Assembly (NCBI GenBank): GCA_903832635.1
Contig: CAILCF010000003.1
Coordinates: 40,394 to 104,393, forward strand
Reading direction: 5' to 3'
Origin: an uncultured bacterium
GTDB taxonomy: Bacteria > Patescibacteriota > Saccharimonadia > Saccharimonadales > Saccharimonadaceae
Length of the DNA stretch: 64,000 nt
Part shown: piece after piece, positions 53,356 through 62,303 of the stretch
Layout of the letters: every line of letters begins with the position of its first letter
How positions within the stretch are numbered: the first letter of the stretch is position 1
Notes under the pieces: model-generated
Told to the model about the DNA's origin: nothing
Databases searched by the model: none
Seen by the model: the letters and a program-made list of their open reading frames with translations, nothing else
Translations under genes and position numbers: made by a program

Positions 53356-54431
53356 GAAACATCTCCAGCGTTATTCGGCACGGCAACTACCCATGTTTGT
53401 CCACGAACAACAGGTATATCTTTGCCAGCTGCATCGGTAAAAGTAAGCTGGCTGGCCATATCTGCTTTGTGCCATGTGGCAGCAACAGCTGTCCCATTTT
53501 GGAAAATCGTTGCCTGACCACTGCCCGTGGTTGCAATAACTTCCCGATATCCATCCTGAAGTTCAGTTGTCTCGTCGACGCGAAGCGCTACTACCACGCT
53601 GGGGGTAATTTGTCCGTCTTCACGGTCCAGATGCGGCGCTCCGGCTTGGCTGCGAGCATAAGTATTGGATTTTGCATCGTACAGGTATGTACTGTTATAC
53701 AAGCTGCTGCTGATTGTTATATTAATGTTCGTAGCGTCCGGTTTAGCGACTGGTTTTCCGTCAATTCGACTGAATCCGGTGAATACTGAGGTTGTATAGC
53801 CTTTGGCATTATTAAGAGCATCCAATTTTTCAAAACTGGTGTAAACATTATGCGGCGAAGGTCTGTCGTTAACCCGCCAATAACTCCCTGAATTAAAGAA
53901 TTGATCTAAGTCCCTGTGACTGCCGTTTCGAATTTCAGATAAGGCAGCAGCACTACCTCCAACGTGTGCAATTCCGGCATCAAATGCTGCCAACCAATCC
54001 ACATCATATAATCTTAGGCTTCGGACAGGTCCAATCAGCTGTGGCTTCTCTTGTTGATATAGCACTAAAAATCTGGTGATTCCACCTTCGGCTATCGCCT
54101 CAAAGACTACACCACTGTTTTTTATGCCTGATTGAGGACGAGCATCCGGGCTGTTTTCTATCATTACTCCGGTTACGGCCTGTTTAGTTGCGTTTAAGTC
54201 GGCAACTTGTTTACCGCTAAGAGGAGAGTAGTATTTCACAGCCGGTTTTGATATTTCAACTTTTTTAACTACAGCAACAGTTTTAACTGGTTTTTGTAAG
54301 TTGATAAACACTATTATTCCAGATGCTGCAATAATTATTACAAGACTGGAAATTACCCAAAAAAGCCTTGGATGCTGATGATACCAATAAAGAAACTTAG
54401 CCCATAATTGTTTGATTCTGTAGAATTTCAT
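53346..54431 (-). CDS. DUF3048 (YerB-like) exported membrane-anchored protein
   Basis: 361 residues: cytoplasmic N-terminus, one membrane helix (about 24-46, WVISSLVIIIAASGIIVFI) and an extracellular region that fits DUF3048: SPLSGKQVADLNATKQAVTG, VMIENSPDARPQSG, VVFEAIAEGGITRFLVLYQ and IGPVRSLRLYDVDWLAAFDA in its N-terminal half and a C-terminal WHKADMASQLTF domain. YerB is a lipoprotein in Firmicutes; here the lipobox is replaced by a helix anchor. Function unknown. TATAAT on the minus strand ends 12 nt before ATG. Confidence 0.88.
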   Translation of the reverse strand: MKFYRIKQLWAKFLYWYHQHPRLFWVISSLVIIIAASGIIVFINLQKPVKTVAVVKKVEISKPAVKYYSPLSGKQVADLNATKQAVTGVMIENSPDARPQSGIKNSGVVFEAIAEGGITRFLVLYQQEKPQLIGPVRSLRLYDVDWLAAFDAGIAHVGGSAAALSEIRNGSHRDLDQFFNSGSYWRVNDRPSPHNVYTSFEKLDALNNAKGYTTSVFTGFSRIDGKPVAKPDATNINITISSSLYNSTYLYDAKSNTYARSQAGAPHLDREDGQITPSVVVALRVDETTELQDGYREVIATTGSGQATIFQNGTAVAATWHKADMASQLTFTDAAGKDIPVVRGQTWVVAVPNNAGDVSWK

Positions 54432-54467
54432 AGCTTAAGCGCTATTATAACAGATTGGTTAATATTT

Positions 54468-55952
54468 TTATATTTTTTGGGAACCAAAGTCAATCGCGAA
54501 CTGAAGCCTTTTCGTCACAACTTCTTTACCTAAAACCGCCAGAGTCTCATTCAATGCCGGGCTAAACGGTGACCAAGATACAGACAATCGGATAATACTG
54601 AAAAGAACAGCCGGTTTTTGATCTGTCGAGGAAAGTAATGAGTTTAGAGTCTGCTGAAGGCTTTCAGCTTCAAAGCTGCATTCAGTCAGGGTCACCAGTG
54701 ATTTTTTTAAAAGTTCGACAATATCATTTGTTGCCATTTTCCCAAGTTGCTTGTCGCTTTTCACCATGTTCCAATCAGGTGTTGGATCCTTGAAGAAGTA
54801 TGACGTTAACGTTGGTAAATCGGATAAAGTCTTTAATCTGTCTTGAACGAGGGTTAATATTTGCCGACGTAATTGGTCGGGAGCGTCATTGGCTGATTCC
54901 GGCCAAAAATCACCTGCTCTATCAGACAATTCATCAATCGATAATCTGCGAATCCACTGGCCGTTTAACCAAAGAAGTCGTTTTTCATCGAACCTTGCCG
55001 GACTTTTTTGGACTCGCGTCAGAGAAAACTTTTCTATTAATTCCGAGACTGAAAAAATCTCTTGTTCAGTCCCGTCGTTCCAACCTAATGTAGCCAAAAA
55101 ATTAACCATAGCTTCGGGCAAAAATCCCTCTTTTTTATACTCTAAAATATCCTTTGCCCCATCACGCTTACCAAGTTTCTTTTGACCGTCAATCGACATT
55201 ACGAATGGCAGTGTTGCGAGAATCGGGTGTTCAATCTGAAGAGCTTCATACAAATTGAGAAATTTTGGTGTCGAGCTGATAAATTCTTGGCTACGCAGGA
55301 CGTGTGTTACTTTCATCATCATGTCGTCGATAATATGACAGAAATTATATGTTGGGTATCCGTCGGATTTGATTATGATAAAATCATCGATTGCATCGGG
55401 ACCGGTCGACAACTCTCCCATAACGGCATCCGTCCATTTATAGGATATAGGATCTGATTTGAAACGAAGCGGTTGACTGCCATCCCACACTGGAGGTTCG
55501 CTTTCCAGCGAATCCGGTCTGTTGTCGCGGTACATAAATGGTATTTTTTGTGTTTTGGCTTCATCGCGGAATTTATCAAGCTGTTCTTTGGTATATGGAT
55601 CTGCATAAGCCCGCCCACTATTAATCAATTTGTTTGCCCAATCTTTATATATATCAAGGCGCTCTGACTGTAAATATGGTGCATTAGGTCCACCTATATC
55701 AATACCCTCTTGCCAATTAATACCTAGCCATCTAAGGCTATCTTCGATTTGTTTTAAACTCCCTTCCACTTCACGGATTTTGTCCGTATCTTCGATACGT
55801 AAGATAAATACACCATTGTCTTTTTGAGCCATTAGCCACGAGAACAAGGCGGTACGGATTGCACCGACATGAACAAAACCGGTTGGACTGGGGGCAAAAC
55901 GAGTACGTATTGGTAGATGGTATTTGGTAGATGGTATTTGGTTCTTGCTCAT
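54468..55952 (-). CDS. gltX: Glutamyl-tRNA synthetase
   Basis: 494 residues, class I synthetase. HIGH-like motif in RFAPSPTGFVHVGAIRTALF, zinc-site region reduced, KMSKS-like motif KKLGKRDGA (the middle serine is glycine), anticodon-binding helices at the C-terminus. The first 15 residues (before RTRFAPSP) are extra and coincide with a 14-bp tandem repeat in the DNA. TGTTATAAT ends 10 nt before the ATG, which supports this start. A tRNA-Glu gene lies 3 kb away. Confidence 0.95.
   Translation of the reverse strand: MSKNQIPSTKYHLPIRTRFAPSPTGFVHVGAIRTALFSWLMAQKDNGVFILRIEDTDKIREVEGSLKQIEDSLRWLGINWQEGIDIGGPNAPYLQSERLDIYKDWANKLINSGRAYADPYTKEQLDKFRDEAKTQKIPFMYRDNRPDSLESEPPVWDGSQPLRFKSDPISYKWTDAVMGELSTGPDAIDDFIIIKSDGYPTYNFCHIIDDMMMKVTHVLRSQEFISSTPKFLNLYEALQIEHPILATLPFVMSIDGQKKLGKRDGAKDILEYKKEGFLPEAMVNFLATLGWNDGTEQEIFSVSELIEKFSLTRVQKSPARFDEKRLLWLNGQWIRRLSIDELSDRAGDFWPESANDAPDQLRRQILTLVQDRLKTLSDLPTLTSYFFKDPTPDWNMVKSDKQLGKMATNDIVELLKKSLVTLTECSFEAESLQQTLNSLLSSTDQKPAVLFSIIRLSVSWSPFSPALNETLAVLGKEVVTKRLQFAIDFGSQKI
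55911..55942. repeat. 14-bp tandem repeat inside the gltX N-terminus
   Basis: TGGTAGATGGTATT is repeated exactly at 55911-55924 and 55925-55938 with a partial third copy. Related CTACC-rich sequence occurs at 55982-56011. The repeat unit is not a multiple of three, so copy-number change would shift the gltX N-terminal frame. Confidence 0.6.
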
Positions 55953-56006
55953 AACTCGTTCTATTATAACAGAGAAAAATACTACCTACTACCTACCATA
56001 TACTAT

Positions 56007-56960
56007 CTACAAACTTGTTGCTATGTGGCGGATTTGGTCGCTGGATAATTTAGCATCACCGGATATTGAATACAAAATTCCACCATTAACCCAGGAAGCA
56101 TTATTGTTATCATTATATGTAAAAATGGTTAGACCGCCTTCTTGCGATTCAGATGTTTGGTTGTTTGAACTCTTATCAACCTGTATCTTTAGGGCGCTTG
56201 AATCCAAAGGACTTTTTGATTGTTTAATTACAAAGTTTCCAGAGCCTGAATTAGCATGAAAATTAATTGTAACTTCACCATTTGAATATGAAACCGGGCC
56301 ACTTAGACTATATCCATCAGGATGATACTCTGGGAAAGTTGCATCAATCCCGGCTTGCATACTAGCCACTTTAACTGAAATACTTGGCATATTAAGATAT
56401 ATTACAAAACCCAAGATAATTAATACTGCTGCGCAAATAGTAAAGATATTGACATATTTTTTATTTCGTCTAAAAAAACTATTTTTATGTGTTTTTGGTT
56501 TTTGTGATTTATTTATTGCTTCTGTAATCGCCTGTTCTTTTATGACTTTGGAAGATTTTTCTACAGAAGCTGCCTGAGTAATTTTATGATGTGAACGCAA
56601 CATGTTTACTTTTTCAGATATTGGATGCGAAATTGGTTTTATATCCAAGGGTTTTTTAGACTTTATCTCTAGATTTGAGGTTTTTGTGGAGCTTGGTGCA
56701 AAATGTGTAATGTGATTACTTTTTGCAATGTCTAAATTGTGGCTGGCTTTGAGTCTGGGTGCCCTGATATCGTTAAATGTTTTTTGTGCAGCATGCGTAT
56801 ATAATGCTTTTGGTTTTTTAGTTATAATTTGTGCGACCCTTACAGTTTTGGATTTCATATCATCTGTAAATTTCGATTTTTTAGCCTGATTACCAATTGG
56901 CAACCCAGTGTCCTTGTCGTATTTTCGTCCATTAATTAAAACGAATTTTTCATTTTTCAT
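56007..56960 (-). CDS. Membrane-anchored protein with DUF4367-like extracellular domain
   Basis: 317 residues: a Lys/Ser-rich cytoplasmic region (about 165 residues), one membrane helix (about 170-192, IFTICAAVLIILGFVIYLN) and an outer domain (about 200-317) with YHPDGYSLSGPVSYSNGEVTI...WVNGGILYSISGDAKLSSDQ. The latter resembles the small lipoprotein/DUF4367 fold. The long cytoplasmic tail is unusual. Role unknown; next to gltX and a PEGA protein. Confidence 0.7.
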   Translation of the reverse strand: MKNEKFVLINGRKYDKDTGLPIGNQAKKSKFTDDMKSKTVRVAQIITKKPKALYTHAAQKTFNDIRAPRLKASHNLDIAKSNHITHFAPSSTKTSNLEIKSKKPLDIKPISHPISEKVNMLRSHHKITQAASVEKSSKVIKEQAITEAINKSQKPKTHKNSFFRRNKKYVNIFTICAAVLIILGFVIYLNMPSISVKVASMQAGIDATFPEYHPDGYSLSGPVSYSNGEVTINFHANSGSGNFVIKQSKSPLDSSALKIQVDKSSNNQTSESQEGGLTIFTYNDNNNASWVNGGILYSISGDAKLSSDQIRHIATSL

Positions 56961-57101
56961 TATATTACAACGGTATCCTTCAACTACTTACTTTTGCTTT
57001 TCACATAAGCAATACTAATAGATATCTTAGGTCGATTTTGATAAATATACAAGGTTTTGGATAATAAATGTATACAACTTGGTATAATATGTATTTGAAC
57101 C

Positions 57102-58574
57102 ATGCCTAACAATAAAAATAAGAAACGAAGAACACTAATTAAACGTATATTAGTGAATATATTTATGTTGTTTTCGATATGCGTTATTGCTACCATTATT
57201 ACCTTTTTTATGCTGGGATACCGCTTTGATTCGAATAAGGGTGATTTAGAACAAAATGCATTCTTGCAATTCAGTTCTGTACCTTCTGGTGCAACAGTTT
57301 CGGTTAATGGCAGTGTAATCGGATCAAAAACCCCAAATAAGACATCTGTTCGTGCTGGCAAATACGCGGTTGTAATGTGGCGTGATGGATATCAAACTTG
57401 GCAAAAAACCGTAAATGTCAAATCCGGAACATTAACCTGGTTGAATTACACTTTACTTATTCCAAAAACATTAACGGTAGAATCTATTGCAAATTATAAA
57501 ACAATATATTCATCACTTGCTTCACCGAAGGGAAATTATATTATAGTTCAGCCAACGGCAGAATCTCCTTCATATAAGTTAATCGATATTAGTTCTGATA
57601 ATGCAGTATCAAAAGATTTAGTAATCCCAACCAACATATACACAAAACCGACGACTTCCGCTACCGCTCAAACGTTTAGTATTGAAAAATGGGATAATGG
57701 CGAGCGTTATATAATTGTCAAACACACATATGGCGATAAAAATGAATGGATGGTGCTGGATACCCAAGATGTTAAACAAACAAAAAATATCACAAAGACA
57801 TTTAATATCCCTATCGAAAAAGCTGTTTTTTCCAGTAACAGTGGGAATAATCTATATGTGTTAGGCTCTGGGGATATACGCAAACTTGATTTAAGTGCTG
57901 GAACCATATCAAAACCATTGGTAAGTAATGTGACCGATTTTGACTTTTACTTTGATACTCAGGTCATTACATATGTGGGTACAGGGAAAGTTGGCACTGA
58001 CGAAAGGGTTGTCGGTGTATTTCGGGATGGTGACACCAAAGCTTCTGTCATACGAACAGTCAAAGGAAGTGCAGATGTACCTTTGCACATTGCTACAACA
58101 AATTATTTTAATGAAAATTATGTAGCCATATCCGAAGGGAACAAAGTCGAAATTCTAAGCGGAAGTTACCCGAATACTACCAGTGATAATGCAAATAACC
58201 TAAAGACCATATCCAGCTTTTCTACACAACAAAATATTCAACAGCTTTCATTTAGCCCCAAGGGGAAATATGTTCTTGTGCAGTCAGGGGCAAATTTTTC
58301 TAGTTATGATTTGGAATATCAAAAACTGGCTTCTTCTACAATTACTAATTCCACAGTTGTACCACCACTGAAATGGTTGGATGAAAACCATTTATGGACA
58401 GATGCCGAAGGCAAACTTTCAATATTAGAATTTGATGGAAACAATACACATACTATCAATCCGGTACTTATCGGACAAGATGCAACACTTACCAATAACG
58501 GTCGATTTTTATATAGTGTCAACAATTCAGCCACTGGGTATCAACTACAAAGAGTCCGAATGATACTGCCTTAG
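57102..58574 (+). CDS. PEGA-domain surface protein with beta-propeller-like region
   Basis: 490 residues: short basic N-terminus, one membrane helix (about 15-38, ILVNIFMLFSICVIATIITF), a PEGA domain (about 60-120, LQFSSVPSGATVSVNGSVIG...VVMWRDGYQTWQKTVNVKSG), then repeated beta-rich segments to the end, suggesting a propeller (for example YIIVKHTYGDKNEWMVLDTQ). Likely exposed outside and binding wall or host surface; no enzyme motif. TATAAT (57083-57088) ends 13 nt before ATG. Converges with the sortase gene 5 nt away. Confidence 0.82.
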   Translation: MPNNKNKKRRTLIKRILVNIFMLFSICVIATIITFFMLGYRFDSNKGDLEQNAFLQFSSVPSGATVSVNGSVIGSKTPNKTSVRAGKYAVVMWRDGYQTWQKTVNVKSGTLTWLNYTLLIPKTLTVESIANYKTIYSSLASPKGNYIIVQPTAESPSYKLIDISSDNAVSKDLVIPTNIYTKPTTSATAQTFSIEKWDNGERYIIVKHTYGDKNEWMVLDTQDVKQTKNITKTFNIPIEKAVFSSNSGNNLYVLGSGDIRKLDLSAGTISKPLVSNVTDFDFYFDTQVITYVGTGKVGTDERVVGVFRDGDTKASVIRTVKGSADVPLHIATTNYFNENYVAISEGNKVEILSGSYPNTTSDNANNLKTISSFSTQQNIQQLSFSPKGKYVLVQSGANFSSYDLEYQKLASSTITNSTVVPPLKWLDENHLWTDAEGKLSILEFDGNNTHTINPVLIGQDATLTNNGRFLYSVNNSATGYQLQRVRMILP

Positions 58575-58579
58575 GAAAG

Positions 58580-59779
58580 TTACTTTGCACCAAATAACCG
58601 TTCAATAAATGATGGTGAGTTGCCAGGAATTGATTTGATTGTTGTTTTTGATGTGGTCGGTGCGGCAGTCGATTTACCCGGGTCAGGACTAACCTGCTCG
58701 GCGGTGACTAACAGACGATTTTGCGATGTACCTACCGGTGTACATGTCAAAAGTGTCAATATTGGTTTGGTTGTTGGGTAAACTAAACTACTAACGTCAT
58801 TAGGGTCAACAACCTGCTTTTTAGTAACGATATAGGTATAGCGTACTGAATTATAATTAGCATAAATAGTGTCGCCAACATTTAATTTATCAAGTTGTGC
58901 AAAGATGAATTTATAATCGCCGGTATCAAACAGGTCGTTGCTGCTATGTCCGGCGATAACCGTATTGCCAATTTGACCCGGATGGCTGCTGGCACCAGGG
59001 ATTGCAAATTGAGCGACACCCTTAGCCATTGCGGCCATCTGAGTATTATAGTCATTCCCGATATCGTAAATGACAGGGACATCAACATTAATTTTCGGGA
59101 TAATCAATTTTGGTTCCGGTCCAACAACCGTATCGGCATTCGGGTCGATAACAATATTCTGCGGGTCAATATTCCCAGGACTAACATAAGCCATAACATT
59201 TGAAACTATAAAACTGTTGTACTGGAGGAATAAAAATATTAAAGCAACTGCGATGCCGGATATTATCGGTATAAAGTGTCGACTCTTCTTTATTTTAATC
59301 GCTGATTGATTGACCTTGGACTTTAATTCTTGACGCATATCAAAAATTGCTTCGTCGGGCGAGACTGTTTTTTTAGTTTTAGACTGGTTAGTGCTCTGTT
59401 TTGAAGATATTTCGTGGGAATTGAATTGACGATTTTTATTCAGATGGTGTAAATAGTAACCTTCATAATAACGCTGATAATACGTTTGCCAGGCGCTATG
59501 ATACTGCCCCCAATCATTGGTTTGCAATTCGGGTTTTTCGGTATGAGTTCGTTTATAGGGGTTTATATCTTCCAGTGGGATTGGGTCTGCAATCGGTCCC
59601 TGAGGTTTATCGGTTTGTCCGACTTGATTTTCGTAAATACTATCAATTTGTAACCTGATTAATTTAGCAGCTGCATCTTTCGGTGGTTGGTTTGTTGATT
59701 CATAGGGTGCGCTAATCTGGTGTCTCTGTCCAGGCAACGACACCCCACTTTGACTATTGCTTGACTCTTCTGGCTTCAT
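58580..59779 (-). CDS. Sortase (class D/E-like)
   Basis: 399 residues: a long cytoplasmic N-terminus (about 165), one membrane helix (about 167-188) and a sortase domain. Catalytic residues are visible: His in TVIAGHSSND (about 276), Cys in LTLLTCTPVG (about 344) and Arg in SQNRLLVTAE (about 354). It anchors surface proteins through a sorting signal, but no LPxTG substrate is encoded in this window. The extended N-terminus with repeated Gln/Tyr stretches is atypical. Confidence 0.9.
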   Translation of the reverse strand: MKPEESSNSQSGVSLPGQRHQISAPYESTNQPPKDAAAKLIRLQIDSIYENQVGQTDKPQGPIADPIPLEDINPYKRTHTEKPELQTNDWGQYHSAWQTYYQRYYEGYYLHHLNKNRQFNSHEISSKQSTNQSKTKKTVSPDEAIFDMRQELKSKVNQSAIKIKKSRHFIPIISGIAVALIFLFLQYNSFIVSNVMAYVSPGNIDPQNIVIDPNADTVVGPEPKLIIPKINVDVPVIYDIGNDYNTQMAAMAKGVAQFAIPGASSHPGQIGNTVIAGHSSNDLFDTGDYKFIFAQLDKLNVGDTIYANYNSVRYTYIVTKKQVVDPNDVSSLVYPTTKPILTLLTCTPVGTSQNRLLVTAEQVSPDPGKSTAAPTTSKTTIKSIPGNSPSFIERLFGAK

Positions 59780-59899
59780 CTATAGATTCCTGCTAATTTC
59801 TATTGTACACTATATGAGTGGTCGTACCACTTGGGCGTTCGCTGTACAGCGAAGGCGGATTATTGGCTGGCGATTGGTAGACGTTATTTAACATTTAGT

Positions 59900-59987
59900 G
59901 CCGCGATGATGGAATTGGTAGACATGCTAGACTCAAAATCTGGTGTCCATTACGGACGTGCCGGTTCAAATCCGGCTCGCGGTACCA
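59900..59987 (+). tRNA. tRNA-Leu (CAA)
   Basis: 88 nt with acceptor GCCGCGA/TCGCGGT, D arm with GGAATTGGTAGACATGC, anticodon stem CTAGA/TCTGG around CTCAAAA (anticodon CAA), a class II variable arm (GTGTCCATTACGGACG) and T arm GCCGG-TTCAAAT-CCGGC. Discriminator A and CCA are encoded. No intron. Confidence 0.96.
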
Positions 59988-60021
59988 AATGTTAAATAAA
60001 TTATGTATCTTTGATACATAA

Positions 60022-60196
60022 CGCTAGGGCGCGCTGCATGCAGCGCCGTAAACGAACAAAATCTAGTGTTTGCAGGTTCGTGGGGGTGAAAACTGCCAGT
60101 CGGCAGTTCGCAAGGAAACCTTCCGATGGCAATTGGATTGCCAATCGCGAAGTTTCGGGGTCGCGGAACGTGACCAAGTCCCCCCTTGCCCACCAA
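60022..60196 (+). ncRNA. Highly structured GC-rich region behind tRNA-Leu, possible RNA
   Basis: About 175 nt without a supported reading frame and richer in GC than its surroundings. Helices: ACGAAC/GTTCGT, GGGGG (60082-60086) with CCCCC (60180-60184), and inside it AACTGCC-AGTC-GGCAGTT, TTCGC/GCGAA enclosing AAGG/CCTT and GGCAAT-TGG-ATTGCC, and GTTTC/GGAAC. It begins with a perfect palindrome (GGCGC...GCGCC region). The 3' end reads CTTGCCCACCA, like a tRNA acceptor end. Strand and family unassigned; it may be processed from the tRNA-Leu transcript. Confidence 0.45.
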
Positions 60197-60219
60197 GTTA
60201 TAAGATATTTTTCATTGAG

Positions 60220-61338
60220 CTAAGGTATTATGTACCCGGTATGTATACCGCTGGTTGCGCCGTTATTTTTTGCCGTTCTCCAATAGCTTGCCGGTCTTGT
60301 AAAAAACTGCACTTTGCTTGGATACTGACCACCATTACCTTCAATTGTCATATATGTGCCGTTGCTGTTAATCTGAGTTAAAATACCCGTGTGTCCCAAT
60401 ATCGTACTACCATTGTATCCATACCAGGCTAGAATATCACCAGGAATAGGCGTTCCTTTTCCGTAGCTTTTTGATGGACCTTGCTTCATCAACTCTGAGA
60501 CAGCACATGACCTAAGTGAATTACCGTTGTTTGTAACCTCGTGGTGAATGTAAGATACAAACGCAGCACACCAAGCCTTATTAACACACCCAGAACCACC
60601 AGCATATTCTTGGTAAACTTTTAATCTTGGTCCTTTATTATCACCCGTCGTCTCACCCGCGTTGTAATTCCAGATCTCGTAGTTTGCCAACACTACCATA
60701 TTATGGTTACGCAATTCCTGGGGAGTGAGAGATGGAGTGTTTTGTGGTCCGGCAGTTTTAGCCCCTGCTCTAGGAGAAGCTGATAAAACAGAACTAAACT
60801 TAACTTTTATCGTCGCTATATCAGTTTGTGAAGTTGTTTGTGCAACGATAGGTATGTCGGCTTCGGGTTTTACTAGCGAAGGATTACTAGTGACTATCTG
60901 TGCTGTATCCGCAGTCGTTGATGGGGGAGCAAGTTTATCTATCACAAAATCCACTATCGCATAAGCCATTATGGCAACAACTAGTCCTATGACTGAATAA
61001 AAGATAATTTCTTTAGCGGTGGTTACATTTTTTGCAATACCCGCCGAGGTTGCATATCTTATACCGCCATATATAATCATAAGGACACTTACGGCTCCGA
61101 TTATGTATAGTGCAGTATTGGAAATATTCTTGAATACTGAATTAACACCATTCTTACTTTTGAAAAGTTGCGTTGGTGTGCTATCGTTTTTTGTTGCGTT
61201 GGCTCCCTGCTGAAGAGAATCGGTTATCGAGGAAGCTGAGACTTTTTGAGTATTCGAAAGTGCCAAATTCATTCCGATTATAATCAGTGGGACAAATAAT
61301 ATTCCAGCCAGAATAATTTTAATTGATTTAATTTTCAT
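60220..61338 (-). CDS. VirB2-like membrane segment fused to CHAP/NlpC-type hydrolase
   Basis: 372 residues. N-terminal signal-like helix (about 8-28), then a VirB2/TrbC-like pair of membrane helices (about 75-98 LYIIGAVSVLMIIYGGIRYA and about 110-135). A Thr/Ser-rich linker follows, then a CHAP-type cell-wall hydrolase domain (about 215-372) with Cys in KAWCAAFVSYI (about 256) and His in LGHTGILTQ (about 314). Such a fusion would place a wall hydrolase on a type IV pilin-like anchor. Start has GAAGGAAATTA upstream. It may help the secretion apparatus or predatory attachment pierce a wall (inference). Confidence 0.83.
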   Translation of the reverse strand: MKIKSIKIILAGILFVPLIIIGMNLALSNTQKVSASSITDSLQQGANATKNDSTPTQLFKSKNGVNSVFKNISNTALYIIGAVSVLMIIYGGIRYATSAGIAKNVTTAKEIIFYSVIGLVVAIMAYAIVDFVIDKLAPPSTTADTAQIVTSNPSLVKPEADIPIVAQTTSQTDIATIKVKFSSVLSASPRAGAKTAGPQNTPSLTPQELRNHNMVVLANYEIWNYNAGETTGDNKGPRLKVYQEYAGGSGCVNKAWCAAFVSYIHHEVTNNGNSLRSCAVSELMKQGPSKSYGKGTPIPGDILAWYGYNGSTILGHTGILTQINSNGTYMTIEGNGGQYPSKVQFFTRPASYWRTAKNNGATSGIHTGYIIP

Positions 61339-61404
61339 ATTAATTTCCTTCTTTTTTCATTATTAACCAAAAACAATAAACCTATAGCTATTTATACCAT
61401 ATAT

Positions 61405-62196
61405 TTAAATAACCATGCTGGCTGTGACGCTTTCGAGCGTTTTTGACAGGCTCCAACCCCAATAAACCGCTGCAATGGTGGCAGTTTGCCCTCGCCAGAT
61501 TTTCATTGGTCCATCAAAAGGCGTGCTGGAAACTTCCCCGCCAACGGCAACCAACATCTGATTTTGATGTAAAACGGCAATAGAAATCGGATAAGTAATT
61601 GTGAATTTATGAAGCGCCTCAACTAAATTAATTAACTGTATACTAAATGTTATTACTTTCGGATAATAAACGTTTCTAAATATTTTTTGAAGTTGAGCCA
61701 AAGAAACTACCAATAATGTATTTGGGCGGTCAACTAATTCCTGTCCGGCGTTTTTTAATAAATCTACCGCGTCACGAGTAATTGTTAGCGGTCCTTTATA
61801 ATCTTTGACAAAATTTTCGTATAATATTGCAGTTTCGCTGTTATTGCCGGCGTCACCGATTAATAACACCCCTGTTGACCATTCGCCTAATGCTTTCATT
61901 TCCGTCAAAGCGCTTTTAGCTAAACCGCCTGATGGATTTGTTCCGCCAAATACCACTTCTGTCATAGTCGATGGAATCGATTTTCGAAGCACATCGGGTA
62001 GCAATACCCTAACCTCACCTACCCCGGTCTTTAATGATGTATTGTAGCTTTCGGCAACACTAATGAAACCTAATTTATTTCCTCCAATAATACCCAGGTT
62101 GCCCTTTTGCGATTTTTGTTCGGGTTTTGACCATTCAATATCTGGGAACAATGGTTTTTCGGCGGTTTGTTTTTTCCAATACGGGTGCGAGTCCAT
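61405..62196 (-). CDS. Divergent carbohydrate-kinase-fold protein (NAD(P)HX dehydratase NnrD-like)
   Basis: 263 residues. The pattern KGNLGIIGGNKLGFISVAESYNTSLKTGVGEVRVLLPD matches the start of the YjeF C-terminal/NnrD domain, and GVLLIGDAGNN its middle. The C-terminal GDxLxG anion-hole motif expected for an active enzyme is replaced by FDGPMKIWRGQTATIAAVYW, so repair activity on hydrated NAD(P)H is doubtful. TATAAT on the minus strand ends 6 nt from ATG, consistent with a leaderless mRNA. Confidence 0.68.
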   Translation of the reverse strand: MDSHPYWKKQTAEKPLFPDIEWSKPEQKSQKGNLGIIGGNKLGFISVAESYNTSLKTGVGEVRVLLPDVLRKSIPSTMTEVVFGGTNPSGGLAKSALTEMKALGEWSTGVLLIGDAGNNSETAILYENFVKDYKGPLTITRDAVDLLKNAGQELVDRPNTLLVVSLAQLQKIFRNVYYPKVITFSIQLINLVEALHKFTITYPISIAVLHQNQMLVAVGGEVSSTPFDGPMKIWRGQTATIAAVYWGWSLSKTLESVTASMVI

Positions 62197-62222
62197 ACGA
62201 TTATTATAACAGAGGGAAAGGA

Positions 62223-62251
62223 ATAGCGCCCCGTTCTCAACGAGGCGCTAT
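62223..62251 (-). terminator. Hairpin terminator behind the beta-helix gene
   Basis: ATAGCGCC pairs with GGCGCTAT (62223-62230 and 62244-62251) around a loop that can add CGTT/AACG. The minus strand then reads TCCTTTCCC, a weak T-tract. It separates the GC-rich gene from the next one. Confidence 0.6.
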
Positions 62252-62303
62252 CCAATGTAGATAGAAAAACTCGGAGCGCGGAGCGCGTAGTGGGTTTGTT
62301 GAA

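Noticed and set aside
59966..60381. Overlapping frames of 70-103 residues across the region behind tRNA-Leu
   Set aside because: They run through the tRNA itself or through hairpin-forming DNA, lack ribosome sites and look like translated structural RNA.
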